A stretch of DNA of 6,157 nucleotides from Acidothermales bacterium (GCA_017354575.1 JAFMQP010000252.1:1-6157), one strand, 5' to 3'; counted from the first letter of the stretch, positions 1 to 5,653 are shown. The notes: a model not told the origin generated them from the sequence alone. A program made the numbers and translations.

Positions 1-31
1 GTCACTGTGACGGCGGGGAGGGGCACCGGCG

Positions 32-613
32 TCAGGTGCGGACCACCGGGGTGCCCACCAGCTCCGCGCCGGCGCCGCGCATGTCGGCCAGCGCGCGGTC
101 GGTGGTCTCGCGGGACACGCCGGCGGTGAGGTCGAGCAGCACGCGGGTGGTGAACCCGCCGCGGGCGGCGTCGACGGTGGTGGCGCGGACGCAGTGGTCG
201 GTCGCGATGCCGACGACGTCGAGCGCGTCGACGCCGTGGTCGCGCAGCCAGTCGGGGAGGCGGCGGTCGCCGTCGGTCGACGTCCCGTCGAACCCGCTGT
301 AGCCGTCGTCGTAGCGGCCCTTGCGGAACCGCTCCTCGACGCGGCCCTGGTCGAACGCGGGGTGCAGCTCCGCGCCCTTGCTGTCGTGCACGCAGTGCTC
401 CGGCCAGGACCGCACGAAGTCGGGTTCGGGGGAGAAGTGCGCGCCGGGATCGACGTGCCAGTCCTGCGTCGCGACGACGTGCGCGTACTCGCCACCGCGG
501 TGCGCCAGGTAGTCGGAGATCGCCGCGGCGACGTCCGCGCCGCCGGCGACGGCGAGCGAGCCGCCCTCGCAGAAGTCGTTCTGCACGTCCACGACGACCA
601 GTGCCTTGGTCAC
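32..613 (-). CDS. pncA: nicotinamidase (isochorismatase-fold amidohydrolase)
   Basis: Hydrolyses nicotinamide to nicotinate and ammonia in the cytoplasm, the first step of NAD salvage. The 193-residue protein is close to the 186 residues of M. tuberculosis PncA. The catalytic triad is readable: Asp9 (VVDVQNDF), Lys98 (FRKGRYDDGYSGF) and Cys141 (ATDHCVRAT). The metal ligands are also present: Asp51, His53 and His59 (QDWHVDPGAHF) and His73 (WPEHCVH). They match PncA Asp8/Lys96/Cys138 and Asp49/His51/His57/His71. The start is GTG, preceded by a GAGGGGG ribosome binding sequence that overlaps the pncB stop, with an 8-nt spacing. The gene lies 13 nt after pncB, so the two are almost certainly co-transcribed and probably translationally coupled. 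The product supplies nicotinate to PncB. A generic isochorismatase-like hydrolase is the only alternative, and the full residue set plus the pncB neighbour argue against it. Confidence 0.95.
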   Translation of the reverse strand: MTKALVVVDVQNDFCEGGSLAVAGGADVAAAISDYLAHRGGEYAHVVATQDWHVDPGAHFSPEPDFVRSWPEHCVHDSKGAELHPAFDQGRVEERFRKGRYDDGYSGFDGTSTDGDRRLPDWLRDHGVDALDVVGIATDHCVRATTVDAARGGFTTRVLLDLTAGVSRETTDRALADMRGAGAELVGTPVVRT

Positions 614-626
614 GGTGTGGTCCCCC

Positions 627-1931
627 TCACGAGTACTGCTCGACGTAGTAGGTCGGGATGGCCGGCTCGCCCTGGGAGAGCTGGGTGGCCGTCGGCGGCA
701 GCTCGGCGAGCGAGGCGCGCAGCCGCTTGCGGGCGTCGTCGAGGCTGCCGTCCCAGACCGGCTCGCCGTTCTCGACGAGCGGCACGAGCAGCGGACGCCC
801 GGAACCGTTGCCCATGTCGGCGGTCCGCACGTTGATCAGCTCCGCGTCCGCGACGCCCTGCTCGTCGGTACGCCGGAAGGCCCACTTCCGGCCGCCCCTG
901 GTGGGCTTGCCGATGGACGTCTTCGCCACCGGCTCGAGCGGCGCGTCCGGGTCCTCGGTGCCGCGCGCGACGAGCTTGTACACGAGTTCCGCGGTCGGCG
1001 CTCCCGACCCGGTGACAAGTGACGTGCCGACGCCGTAGGACGCCGCGGGCGTCACCGCGAGCGCGGCGATCTGGTGCTCGTCGAGGTCGCCGGAGACCAC
1101 GATCCTGGTGTCGTGCGCGCCGAGCTCGTCCAGCTCGTCGCGCACCTGTCCCGCGAGGTGGAGCAGGTCCCCGGAGTCGATCCGGATCGCCCCGAGGCCG
1201 GTGCCCGCGACCTCGACGGCGGCACGCACGGCCCGGCGTACGTCGTAGGTGTCGACGAGGATCGTGGTGCCGGACCCGAGCGCCTCGACCTGGGCGCGGA
1301 ACGCGTCCGTCTCGCGCTCGTGCAGCAGCACGAACGCGTGCGCCACCGTGCCCGCCGTCGGGATGCCGTACCTGCGGCCGGCCTCGAGGTTCGACGTGGA
1401 CGCGAAGCCGGCGAGGTACGCCGCCCGCGCGCTCGCGACCGCGGCCGCCTCGTGCGTGCGGCGTGAGCCCATCTCGATCACCGGCCGGTCTCCCGCGGCC
1501 GTGACCATGCGGGACGCGGCCGACGCGATGGCGCAGTCGTGGTTGAGCACGCTGAGCGCGAGCGTCTCGAGGAGCACGGCCTCGGCGAAGCTCGCCTCGA
1601 CCACGAGCAGGGGGGAGCCGGGGAAGAACACGTCGCCCTCGGCGTAGCCCCAGATGTCCCCGCGGAACCGGTACGAGCGCAGCCAGTCGGCCGTCTCGTC
1701 GTCGATCACGTCGCACTCGCGCAGGAAGCGGACCGCGTCGTCGTCGAAGGTGAACCGGGTGAGCAGCTCGAGCAGCCGTCCGGTGCCGGCGACGACGCCG
1801 TACCTGCGGTTGCCGGGCAGCCGGCGCGCGAACAGCTCGAACACGCAGCGCCGCGCGGCCGTGCCGTCACGCAGCGCCGAGCGGAGCATGGTGACCTCGT
1901 ACTGGTCGGTGAGCATGCCGGTGGCGTCCAC
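627..1931 (-). CDS. pncB: nicotinate phosphoribosyltransferase
   Basis: Condenses nicotinate with phosphoribosyl pyrophosphate, with ATP hydrolysis, to give nicotinate mononucleotide (Preiss-Handler salvage). The protein has 434 residues, normal for the actinobacterial class. Visible motifs are LTDQYEVTM near residues 7-15, GSRRTHEAAA around 155-164, the catalytic-histidine motif GTVAHAF with His198 (the site phosphorylated in Salmonella and human enzymes), LVDTYDV 225-231, IRIDSGDL 249-256 and the phosphate-binding GVGTSLVTG 300-308. The GTG start at 1931 has no convincing ribosome binding site, but a TAGGCT -10 element sits exactly 6 nt before it, which fits leaderless translation. An in-frame ATG at 1916 is a less likely start. 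It is the first gene of the pncB-pncA operon and diverges from clpS, as pncB1 does in M. tuberculosis. Confidence 0.96.
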   Translation of the reverse strand: MDATGMLTDQYEVTMLRSALRDGTAARRCVFELFARRLPGNRRYGVVAGTGRLLELLTRFTFDDDAVRFLRECDVIDDETADWLRSYRFRGDIWGYAEGDVFFPGSPLLVVEASFAEAVLLETLALSVLNHDCAIASAASRMVTAAGDRPVIEMGSRRTHEAAAVASARAAYLAGFASTSNLEAGRRYGIPTAGTVAHAFVLLHERETDAFRAQVEALGSGTTILVDTYDVRRAVRAAVEVAGTGLGAIRIDSGDLLHLAGQVRDELDELGAHDTRIVVSGDLDEHQIAALAVTPAASYGVGTSLVTGSGAPTAELVYKLVARGTEDPDAPLEPVAKTSIGKPTRGGRKWAFRRTDEQGVADAELINVRTADMGNGSGRPLLVPLVENGEPVWDGSLDDARKRLRASLAELPPTATQLSQGEPAIPTYYVEQYS

Positions 1932-1943
1932 GCGGTCAGCCTA
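1932..1943 (-). promoter_or_regulatory. putative leaderless promoter of pncB
   Basis: Read on the minus strand, the hexamer TAGGCT (1943-1938) is followed by six bases (GACCGC) and then the GTG of pncB. This is the TANNNT-N6/7-RTG layout of actinobacterial leaderless promoters, where the first base of the start codon is also the transcription start. No TTGACA-like -35 box is present at the usual distance, which is common for this class. The rest of the 72-bp divergent spacer (1932-2003) shows no clear operator palindrome and no equally clear -10 box for clpS. Confidence 0.55.
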
Positions 1944-2003
1944 CGGAAACGGGCGCCGGTCGGGGTGTGGACGGTGTCACCTCGCTTCTCGGGGCGTGCA
2001 ACC

Positions 2004-2306
2004 ATGGGCGTTGAGATGAGTGTCGCCCCGGTGGAGGTCGAGCGGCCGGCGTCCGACGAGGACGTCCGCCTCGACATGCCGTGGGTCACGATCGTCTGGA
2101 ACGACCCGGTCAACCTGATGTCGTACGTGACATACGTGTTCCAGAGCTACTTCGGCTACGCGAAGGACCAGGCCGAGAAGCTGATGCTCGACGTGCACCT
2201 GAAGGGCAAGGCGGTGGTGTCGTCCGGCACCAGGGAGGAGATGGAGCGCGACGTCAACGCCATGCACGCGTACGGGCTCTGGGCCACGCTGGAGCACCAG
2301 AGTTGA
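2004..2306 (+). CDS. clpS: ATP-dependent Clp protease adaptor ClpS
   Basis: ClpS binds proteins with destabilising N-terminal residues and delivers them to the Clp AAA+ unfoldase (ClpC/ClpA), so it acts in N-degron degradation in the cytoplasm. The 100-residue protein has a short disordered N-terminal tail (1-25) and then the ClpS core: PWVTIVWNDPVNLMSYV with Asn33-Asp34 forming the substrate alpha-amino pocket, the helix FQSYFGYAKDQAEKLML, and His65 in DVHLKGKAVVSSG. These match E. coli Asn34/Asp35/His66. A C-terminal EEMERDVNAMHAYGLWATL segment completes the fold. The start at 2004 is preceded by GGGG at 1991-1994. An in-frame ATG at 2016 gives a 96-residue alternative, and I cannot decide firmly between them. 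The gene diverges from pncB and is 9 nt from the next gene, so it is the first gene of a forward operon. Confidence 0.93.
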   Translation: MGVEMSVAPVEVERPASDEDVRLDMPWVTIVWNDPVNLMSYVTYVFQSYFGYAKDQAEKLMLDVHLKGKAVVSSGTREEMERDVNAMHAYGLWATLEHQS

Positions 2307-2315
2307 GGCCCACCG

Positions 2316-2861
2316 GTGAGTAGCGCGTTCCAGCACACGCGCGGCGGTGTCGCCGTGCGCTTCGACGCGGCGGAGGCGGCGCTGCTGCGCAAGCTGTTCG
2401 GCGAGCTGGTGGAGCTGCTCGACGACGGCGCCGGCGACGCCGACGACGACCCGCTCACGTCCGCGGTGGGCACGTTCGAGCCGCGGTCGACACCTGACGA
2501 CCCCGCGGTCGCACGGCTGTTCCCCGACGCGTACCGCGACGACGAGGAGGCGGCGTCGGACTTCCGCCGCTACACCGAGAGCGACCTGCGTTCCGGCAAG
2601 ATCGACGCCGCCCGCGTCGCCGCCGAGAGCCTGGGCGACGGCGGCCGGCTCGTGCTCACCGCCGAGCAGGCGCAGACCTGGCTCACCGCGCTGAACGACC
2701 TGCGGCTCACCCTCGGCACGCGGCTGTCCGTCACCGAGGACCACGAGCAGGTGTTCGGCGCGCTGCCGGACGACGACCCGCGCAAGCAGCTCTGGTACGT
2801 CTACGACTGGCTGAGCTACCTGCAGCAGAGCCTCGTCGAGGCGCTGGCCCACGACTTGTAG
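2316..2861 (+). CDS. DUF2017 family protein, function unknown
   Basis: A 181-residue soluble, acidic protein with no signal peptide or membrane segment. Its position between clpS and mec, and its helical stretches (AEAALLRKLFGELVELLDD 18-37; SDFRRYTESDLRSGKIDAARVAAESL 81-106; AQTWLTALNDLRLTLGTRLSV 119-139; LWYVYDWLSYLQQSLVEAL 159-177), match the DUF2017 family that accompanies clpS in actinobacteria (Rv1332 in M. tuberculosis, annotated as a possible regulator without a clear DNA-binding domain). I see no helix-turn-helix, zinc site or nucleotide-binding loop. The acidic linker at 37-46 is probably disordered. The GTG start is 9 nt after the clpS stop and uses the TGAGG overlapping that stop as ribosome binding site, so it is coupled to clpS. 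A role with ClpS or with the downstream peptidase is suggested only by gene order. Confidence 0.85.
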   Translation: MSSAFQHTRGGVAVRFDAAEAALLRKLFGELVELLDDGAGDADDDPLTSAVGTFEPRSTPDDPAVARLFPDAYRDDEEAASDFRRYTESDLRSGKIDAARVAAESLGDGGRLVLTAEQAQTWLTALNDLRLTLGTRLSVTEDHEQVFGALPDDDPRKQLWYVYDWLSYLQQSLVEALAHDL

Positions 2862-2868
2862 CCGTCGC

Positions 2869-2882
2869 GCCCGGCGGCGGGC
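2869..2882 (+). terminator. possible weak hairpin after DUF2017 gene
   Basis: GCCCG (2869-2873) and CGGGC (2878-2882) can form a 5-bp all-G/C stem with a GCGG loop, 8 nt after the DUF2017 stop. No U-tract follows. It sits between that stop and the -10 element of mec, where partial termination would make sense. A short GC stem is easily met by chance in DNA of this composition, so this is a weak call. Confidence 0.2.
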
Positions 2883-2895
2883 CGTCCGGGCTGGG

Positions 2896-2908
2896 TACCC
2901 TCGATCCC
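2896..2908 (+). promoter_or_regulatory. putative leaderless promoter of mec
   Basis: The hexamer TACCCT at 2896-2901 is followed by seven bases and then the GTG of mec at 2909. This is the TANNNT-N7-RTG arrangement of leaderless actinobacterial transcripts. Upstream of the GTG there is only a GGG at 2893-2895 and no good Shine-Dalgarno sequence, which favours leaderless translation. It would allow mec-cysO-cysM to be transcribed separately from clpS-DUF2017. No clear -35 box is visible. Confidence 0.6.
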
Positions 2909-3316
2909 GTGTTGAGCATCGACCGGTCGCTGTACGACGCGATCGTCATCCACGCCCGCAAGGACCACCCGGACGAGGCGTGCGGCATCCTGGCCGGGCC
3001 GGCGGGGTCCGACCGGCCGGAGCGGCACGTCCCGATGGTGAACGCCGAGCGCTCACCGACGTTCTTCCGGTTCGACCCGCAGGAGCAGCTCGCCGTCTGG
3101 CGCGAGCTGGACGACCGCGACGAGGAACCGGTCGTCATCTACCACTCGCACACCTCCACCGAGGCGTACCCGTCCCGCACCGACATCTCGCTGGCAGCCG
3201 AGCCGGACGCCCACTACGTCCTGGTCTCGACGCGCGAGCCGGACACCGCGGAGTTCCGGTCGTACCGCATCGTCGACGGCGAGGTCACCGAGGAGGAGGT
3301 CCGGGTGGTGGAATGA
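2909..3316 (+). CDS. mec: JAMM/MPN+ zinc metallopeptidase, CysO-cysteine hydrolase
   Basis: In M. tuberculosis, Mec (Rv1334) hydrolyses the CysO-cysteine adduct to release free cysteine and regenerate CysO. The 135-residue protein is a complete MPN+ domain. Glu23 (DEACGIL) is the general base, and the zinc motif is His79-Ser-His81-x7-Ser89-x2-Asp92 (YHSHTSTEAYPSRTD), so all JAMM residues are present and the enzyme should be active. No signal peptide or transmembrane segment is seen, so it is cytoplasmic. The GTG at 2909 is chosen because it sits precisely behind a leaderless -10 box; the next codon, TTG, could also start. The gene is followed after 60 nt by cysO and then cysM, its substrate carrier and the enzyme that makes the adduct. 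Because CysO here carries two residues beyond Gly-Gly, Mec is also the obvious candidate for the maturation protease. Confidence 0.93.
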   Translation: MLSIDRSLYDAIVIHARKDHPDEACGILAGPAGSDRPERHVPMVNAERSPTFFRFDPQEQLAVWRELDDRDEEPVVIYHSHTSTEAYPSRTDISLAAEPDAHYVLVSTREPDTAEFRSYRIVDGEVTEEEVRVVE

Positions 3317-3330
3317 ATCCGCGCCGGCCG

Positions 3331-3336
3331 TAGGTT
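3331..3336 (+). promoter_or_regulatory. possible -10 box before cysO
   Basis: The 60-nt gap between mec and cysO (3317-3376) contains TAGGTT, which fits a TANNNT -10 element and would place the transcription start near 3343-3345, about 32 nt before the cysO ATG. There is no recognisable -35 box. It may give cysO-cysM extra transcription, but read-through from mec is equally possible. Confidence 0.25.
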
Positions 3337-3361
3337 GTGCGGAAGGACAGTCGTAGAGCAC

Positions 3362-3368
3362 GGGAGAA
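3362..3368 (+). promoter_or_regulatory. ribosome binding site of cysO
   Basis: GGGAGAA lies 8 nt before the ATG at 3377. It fixes the cysO start there rather than at the in-frame upstream TTG at 3335, which has no such site and would add 14 residues absent from the family. Confidence 0.75.
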
Positions 3369-3376
3369 CTTGCACA

Positions 3377-3655
3377 ATGGCGATCGAGGTGCGTATTCCG
3401 ACCATCCTGCGCAGCCACACGGACGGCGCCAAGGCCGTCACCGGCGCGGGGAAGACCCTGGGCGAGCTGCTGGACGACCTGGAGGAGCGGCACCCCGGCC
3501 TGCGTGAGCGACTGGTCGACGACGGCGGCCTGCGCCGGTTCGTGAACCTGTACCGCAACGACGAGGACGTCCGCTTCACCGGCGGCCTCGACACCGAACT
3601 CGCGGACGGCGACACCGTCACCGTCCTGCCGGCCGTCGCCGGCGGCGCCGCGTAG
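3377..3655 (+). CDS. cysO: ubiquitin-like sulfur carrier protein CysO (MoaD/ThiS fold)
   Basis: CysO is a small beta-grasp protein whose C-terminal Gly-Gly is converted to a thiocarboxylate (by MoeZ in M. tuberculosis) and donates sulfur to CysM-bound aminoacrylate, giving CysO-cysteine. The 92-residue sequence reads like the family throughout: VRIPTILRSHT 5-15, TLGELLDDLEERHPGLRERL 27-46, RRFVNLYRNDEDVRF 53-67, LADGDTVTVLPAVAGG 75-90. The oddity is the end: after Gly89-Gly90 come Ala91-Ala92, whereas M. tuberculosis CysO ends at Gly-Gly. The stop codon at 3653-3655 is clear. Activation therefore needs removal of Ala-Ala, as the JAMM protein QbsD trims QbsE in Pseudomonas; mec next door could do this. 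cysM starts 7 nt downstream, so the pair are co-transcribed. Confidence 0.93.
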   Translation: MAIEVRIPTILRSHTDGAKAVTGAGKTLGELLDDLEERHPGLRERLVDDGGLRRFVNLYRNDEDVRFTGGLDTELADGDTVTVLPAVAGGAA

Positions 3656-3662
3656 CGGCTCC

Positions 3663-4610
3663 ATGCCAGCCCACTCACTTCTCGAGACCATCGGCAACAC
3701 GCCGCTGGTCGAACTCGCGCGGCTGTCGCCCGCCCCGGACGTCCGCCTCTGGGCCAAGCTCGAGGACCGCAACCCCACCGGCTCGGTGAAGGACCGCGTC
3801 GCGCTCGCGATGATCGAGGCGGCCGAACGCGACGGCCCGCTGCGTCCGGGCTCCACCGTGCTCGAGCCGACGTCGGGCAACACCGGGATAGGCCTCGCGA
3901 TGGTGTGCCGGCTGCGCGGCTACCGGCTGGTCTGCGTCATGCCGGAGAACACGTCGGTCGAACGCCGCCAGCTGCTCACCATGTGGGGCGCGGAGATCGT
4001 CTCCTCGCCGGCGGCCGGCGGGTCGAACGAGGCGGTGCGCGTCGCGAAGCAGCTGGCCGGGGAGCACCCCGACTGGGTGATGCTCTACCAGTACGGCAAC
4101 CCCGCGAACTGGCGCGCCCACTACCAGGGCACCGGCCCCGAGCTGCTCGCCGACCTGCCTGGCATCACGCACTTCGTCGCGGGCCTCGGCACCACGGGCA
4201 CCCTGATGGGGGTGGGCCGGTACCTGCGCGAGAAGGTCCCGGACATCAGCGTCGTCGCCGCCGAGCCGCGATACGGCGAGCTGGTCTACGGCCTGCGCAA
4301 CCTCGACGAGGGCTTCGTCCCCGAGCTGTACGACGAGAGCGTGCTCAGCGGCCGCCACAACGTCGGCCCGTACGACGCGCTCCGCCGCACCCGCGAGCTG
4401 GTCGCGAACGAGGGCATCTTCGCCGGCATCTCCACCGGCGCCGCGCTGCACGTCGCGCTCGGCCTCGCGGAGAAGTCGGCCGCGGCGGGGGAGCGTGCCG
4501 ACATCGCGTTCGTCGTCGCCGACGGCGGCTGGAAGTACCTGTCCACCGGCGCGTACGCCGGCACGCTCGACGAGGCCGCCGCGGCGCTCGAGGGCCAGCT
4601 CTGGGCGTAG
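3663..4610 (+). CDS. cysM: O-phosphoserine sulfhydrylase CysM (PLP-dependent cysteine synthase)
   Basis: A fold-type II PLP enzyme that converts O-phosphoserine to an aminoacrylate intermediate and adds sulfur from thiocarboxylated CysO. The 315-residue protein has the PLP lysine Lys43 in NPTGSVKDR, the substrate loop TSGNTG 70-75, the phosphate-binding GLGTTGT 174-180 and the YQYGNPAN segment 142-149. Arg212 (GLRNLDEGFVPELYD) aligns with M. tuberculosis CysM Arg220, which selects O-phosphoserine over O-acetylserine; the offset of 8 is the same as for the PLP lysine (43 versus 51). The C-terminus ends EGQLWA, as in the mycobacterial enzyme, whose tail closes over the active site. The ATG is 7 nt after the cysO stop with a poor ribosome binding site, which suggests translational coupling. 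A plain CysK is unlikely given Arg212 and the mec-cysO context. Confidence 0.95.
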   Translation: MPAHSLLETIGNTPLVELARLSPAPDVRLWAKLEDRNPTGSVKDRVALAMIEAAERDGPLRPGSTVLEPTSGNTGIGLAMVCRLRGYRLVCVMPENTSVERRQLLTMWGAEIVSSPAAGGSNEAVRVAKQLAGEHPDWVMLYQYGNPANWRAHYQGTGPELLADLPGITHFVAGLGTTGTLMGVGRYLREKVPDISVVAAEPRYGELVYGLRNLDEGFVPELYDESVLSGRHNVGPYDALRRTRELVANEGIFAGISTGAALHVALGLAEKSAAAGERADIAFVVADGGWKYLSTGAYAGTLDEAAAALEGQLWA

Positions 4611-4613
4611 CTA

Positions 4614-4655
4614 CACACGACGGACCACGGCTTCCCACGCCCTGCACGTCGTGTG
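4614..4655. repeat. inverted repeat after cysM
   Basis: CACACGACG (4614-4622) and CGTCGTGTG (4647-4655) are perfect 9-bp inverted repeats around a 24-nt loop, starting 4 nt after the cysM stop. One mismatch further out, two more pairs (4612-4657, 4611-4658) extend the stem. The large loop makes it weaker than the neighbouring hairpin. It may help end the cysM transcript or be a protein site. Confidence 0.45.
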
Positions 4656-4658
4656 AAG

Positions 4659-4692
4659 CCCTGGTTGATCATGAGAACATGATCAACCAGGG
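4659..4692. terminator. perfect 15-bp hairpin, probable bidirectional terminator
   Basis: CCCTGGTTGATCATG (4659-4673) and CATGATCAACCAGGG (4678-4692) are exact reverse complements around the tetraloop AGAA. The stem lies 5 nt past the stop of the minus-strand oxidoreductase gene and 48 nt past the cysM stop, which is the expected place for a shared terminator of convergent genes. Neither side has a U-tract, which is common in high-GC actinobacteria. The core TTGATCATG is AT-rich compared with its surroundings, so a dispersed palindromic repeat or a protein-binding site is also possible. Confidence 0.7.
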
Positions 4693-4697
4693 TCTCG

Positions 4698-5573
4698 CTA
4701 CCGGATGAGCTCGTCGGCGCGGGCGAGGATGCGCTGGACGTGCAGGCCGCGGTCGACGTCGCAGGCGGGACGGACCTCGTCGCCGCGCACCTGACCGGCC
4801 AGCTCGTCCACCAGCACCCCGTAGGCGTCCAGCGCGGCCAACCCGCGCAGCGAGAACGACAGCGCGCCGCCGTCGCCCAGCAGCGTCAGCTCCGCGAGCG
4901 GCGGCTCGGCGGGTACGCGCAGGCTGAGCGTCGCCTGGCTCACCGCACCCGACTCGTGCTCGAGCACCAGCTGCACGAGGTCGACCTGGCCCCTCGCGGC
5001 GGCGCGCACCTCGGTCACCGGGCCAAGCGCGGCGTCCAGCAGCTCGACGGCGTGCGGGCCGACGTCCCAGAGCGCGCCGCGCTCGTGCCGCCACGCCGAG
5101 TCCACGAACTCACCCGACAGCAGCGCCCCGGACACCCACGCCGCGCGGGCGCCGTGCCACGAGGCGGCGGTTGCGGCCGCCAGGAACTCCCGCGCCTCGG
5201 CCGTGTACTCCGCAGTGAAGAACACGCCGGTGCGCACGCCGGCCGTGTGGACGGCGTCGGCCAGCCGTTGCGCCGAGGCGACGTCCGCGGCGATCGGCTT
5301 CTCCAGCAGCAGGTGCCTGCCCGCCTTCGCCGCGCGCGTGCCGTGCTCGGCCTGCACGTCCGGCGGGACGGCGAACGCCACCGCGTCGACGTCCTCGATC
5401 AGCGCGTCGACCGTGGGGTACGCCCGCCCGCCGTGCTCGGCGACGAGGGCGCCGGCCGCCTCCTGCCGGCGGGCCCAGACGCCGGCGAACGTGACGTCCG
5501 GTGACGCCGCGAGGCCCTTCGCGTGCAGCGAGCGCGCCCACGGGCCCGCGCCGACCAGTCCGATCCTGAGCAT
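4698..5573 (-). CDS. Gfo/Idh/MocA family NAD(P)-dependent oxidoreductase
   Basis: The 291-residue protein has an N-terminal Rossmann domain with the dinucleotide loop GLVGAGPWA (5-13) and the family hallmark Glu91-Lys92-Pro93 (LLLEKPIA), where the lysine is catalytic. The C-terminal domain carries WDVGPHAVELLDAALG (169-184), whose Asp170 and His174 match the conserved D-x-G-x-H substrate motif. Members oxidise or reduce hydroxyl groups of sugars, inositols and related polyols; the substrate cannot be told from the sequence. It is shorter than the usual 330-390 residues, mainly in the C-terminal sheet, but is not visibly truncated. The ATG at 5573 has GGGAGAA 7 nt upstream. It is a lone minus-strand gene, convergent with cysM and divergent from the YCII gene, and is not part of the cysteine operon. 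Confidence 0.9.
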   Translation of the reverse strand: MLRIGLVGAGPWARSLHAKGLAASPDVTFAGVWARRQEAAGALVAEHGGRAYPTVDALIEDVDAVAFAVPPDVQAEHGTRAAKAGRHLLLEKPIAADVASAQRLADAVHTAGVRTGVFFTAEYTAEAREFLAAATAASWHGARAAWVSGALLSGEFVDSAWRHERGALWDVGPHAVELLDAALGPVTEVRAAARGQVDLVQLVLEHESGAVSQATLSLRVPAEPPLAELTLLGDGGALSFSLRGLAALDAYGVLVDELAGQVRGDEVRPACDVDRGLHVQRILARADELIR

Positions 5574-5594
5574 CCTCGGATTCTCCCGCCTCGT

Positions 5595-5620
5595 TGTCGA
5601 TTTCCCGGCCGTTGTACGTC
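5595..5620 (+). promoter_or_regulatory. ECF42-type sigma factor promoter candidate
   Basis: TGTCGA (5595-5600) is followed by a 16-nt spacer and CGTC (5617-5620), about 33 nt before the ATG of the YCII/DGPF gene. From memory of the ECF42 literature, this sigma group is genetically linked to DGPF (YCII) genes and recognises TGTCGA at -35 and CGA/CGTC at -10, so motif, spacing and target gene agree. No sigma gene lies in the window; it may be further right. Confidence 0.55.
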
Positions 5621-5653
5621 ATCCTCGTGGGTGCATCGACGGAAAGGACGAGG

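Noticed and set aside
1..11. GTCACTGTGAC palindrome at the left edge
   Set aside because: Five-base arms at the window end, no flanking context; could be the end of an unseen neighbouring gene. Positions 1-31 otherwise show nothing identifiable.
610..1716. 368-codon open frame overlapping pncB on the same strand
   Set aside because: Extremely arginine-rich low-complexity translation in another frame of pncB, which itself has all family motifs.
1539..2003. N-terminal extension of the ClpS frame back to 1539
   Set aside because: The extension lies antisense to pncB and has no relation to ClpS; ClpS proteins are about 95-105 residues, fitting a start at 2004 or 2016.
1932..2003. NAD-repressor operator or clpS promoter in the divergent spacer
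   Set aside because: I looked for a palindromic operator and a TANNNT element for clpS and found none convincing.
1977..2852. 291-codon open frame on the minus strand opposite clpS and DUF2017
   Set aside because: It mirrors well-recognised plus-strand genes in GC-rich DNA, matches no family I know, and its composition (Val, Arg, Gly, Ala, Leu) is typical of antisense shadows.
3335..3376. Upstream TTG start adding 14 residues to CysO
   Set aside because: The added residues do not belong to the MoaD/CysO fold and the ribosome site GGGAGAA is placed for the ATG at 3377.
3675..4451. 258-codon minus-strand open frame opposite cysM
   Set aside because: Shadow of cysM; no recognisable motifs and no ribosome site.
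5574..5653. Minus-strand promoter for the oxidoreductase gene in the divergent spacer
   Set aside because: Only weak TACAAC-like sequence is seen, with no supporting -35 box.
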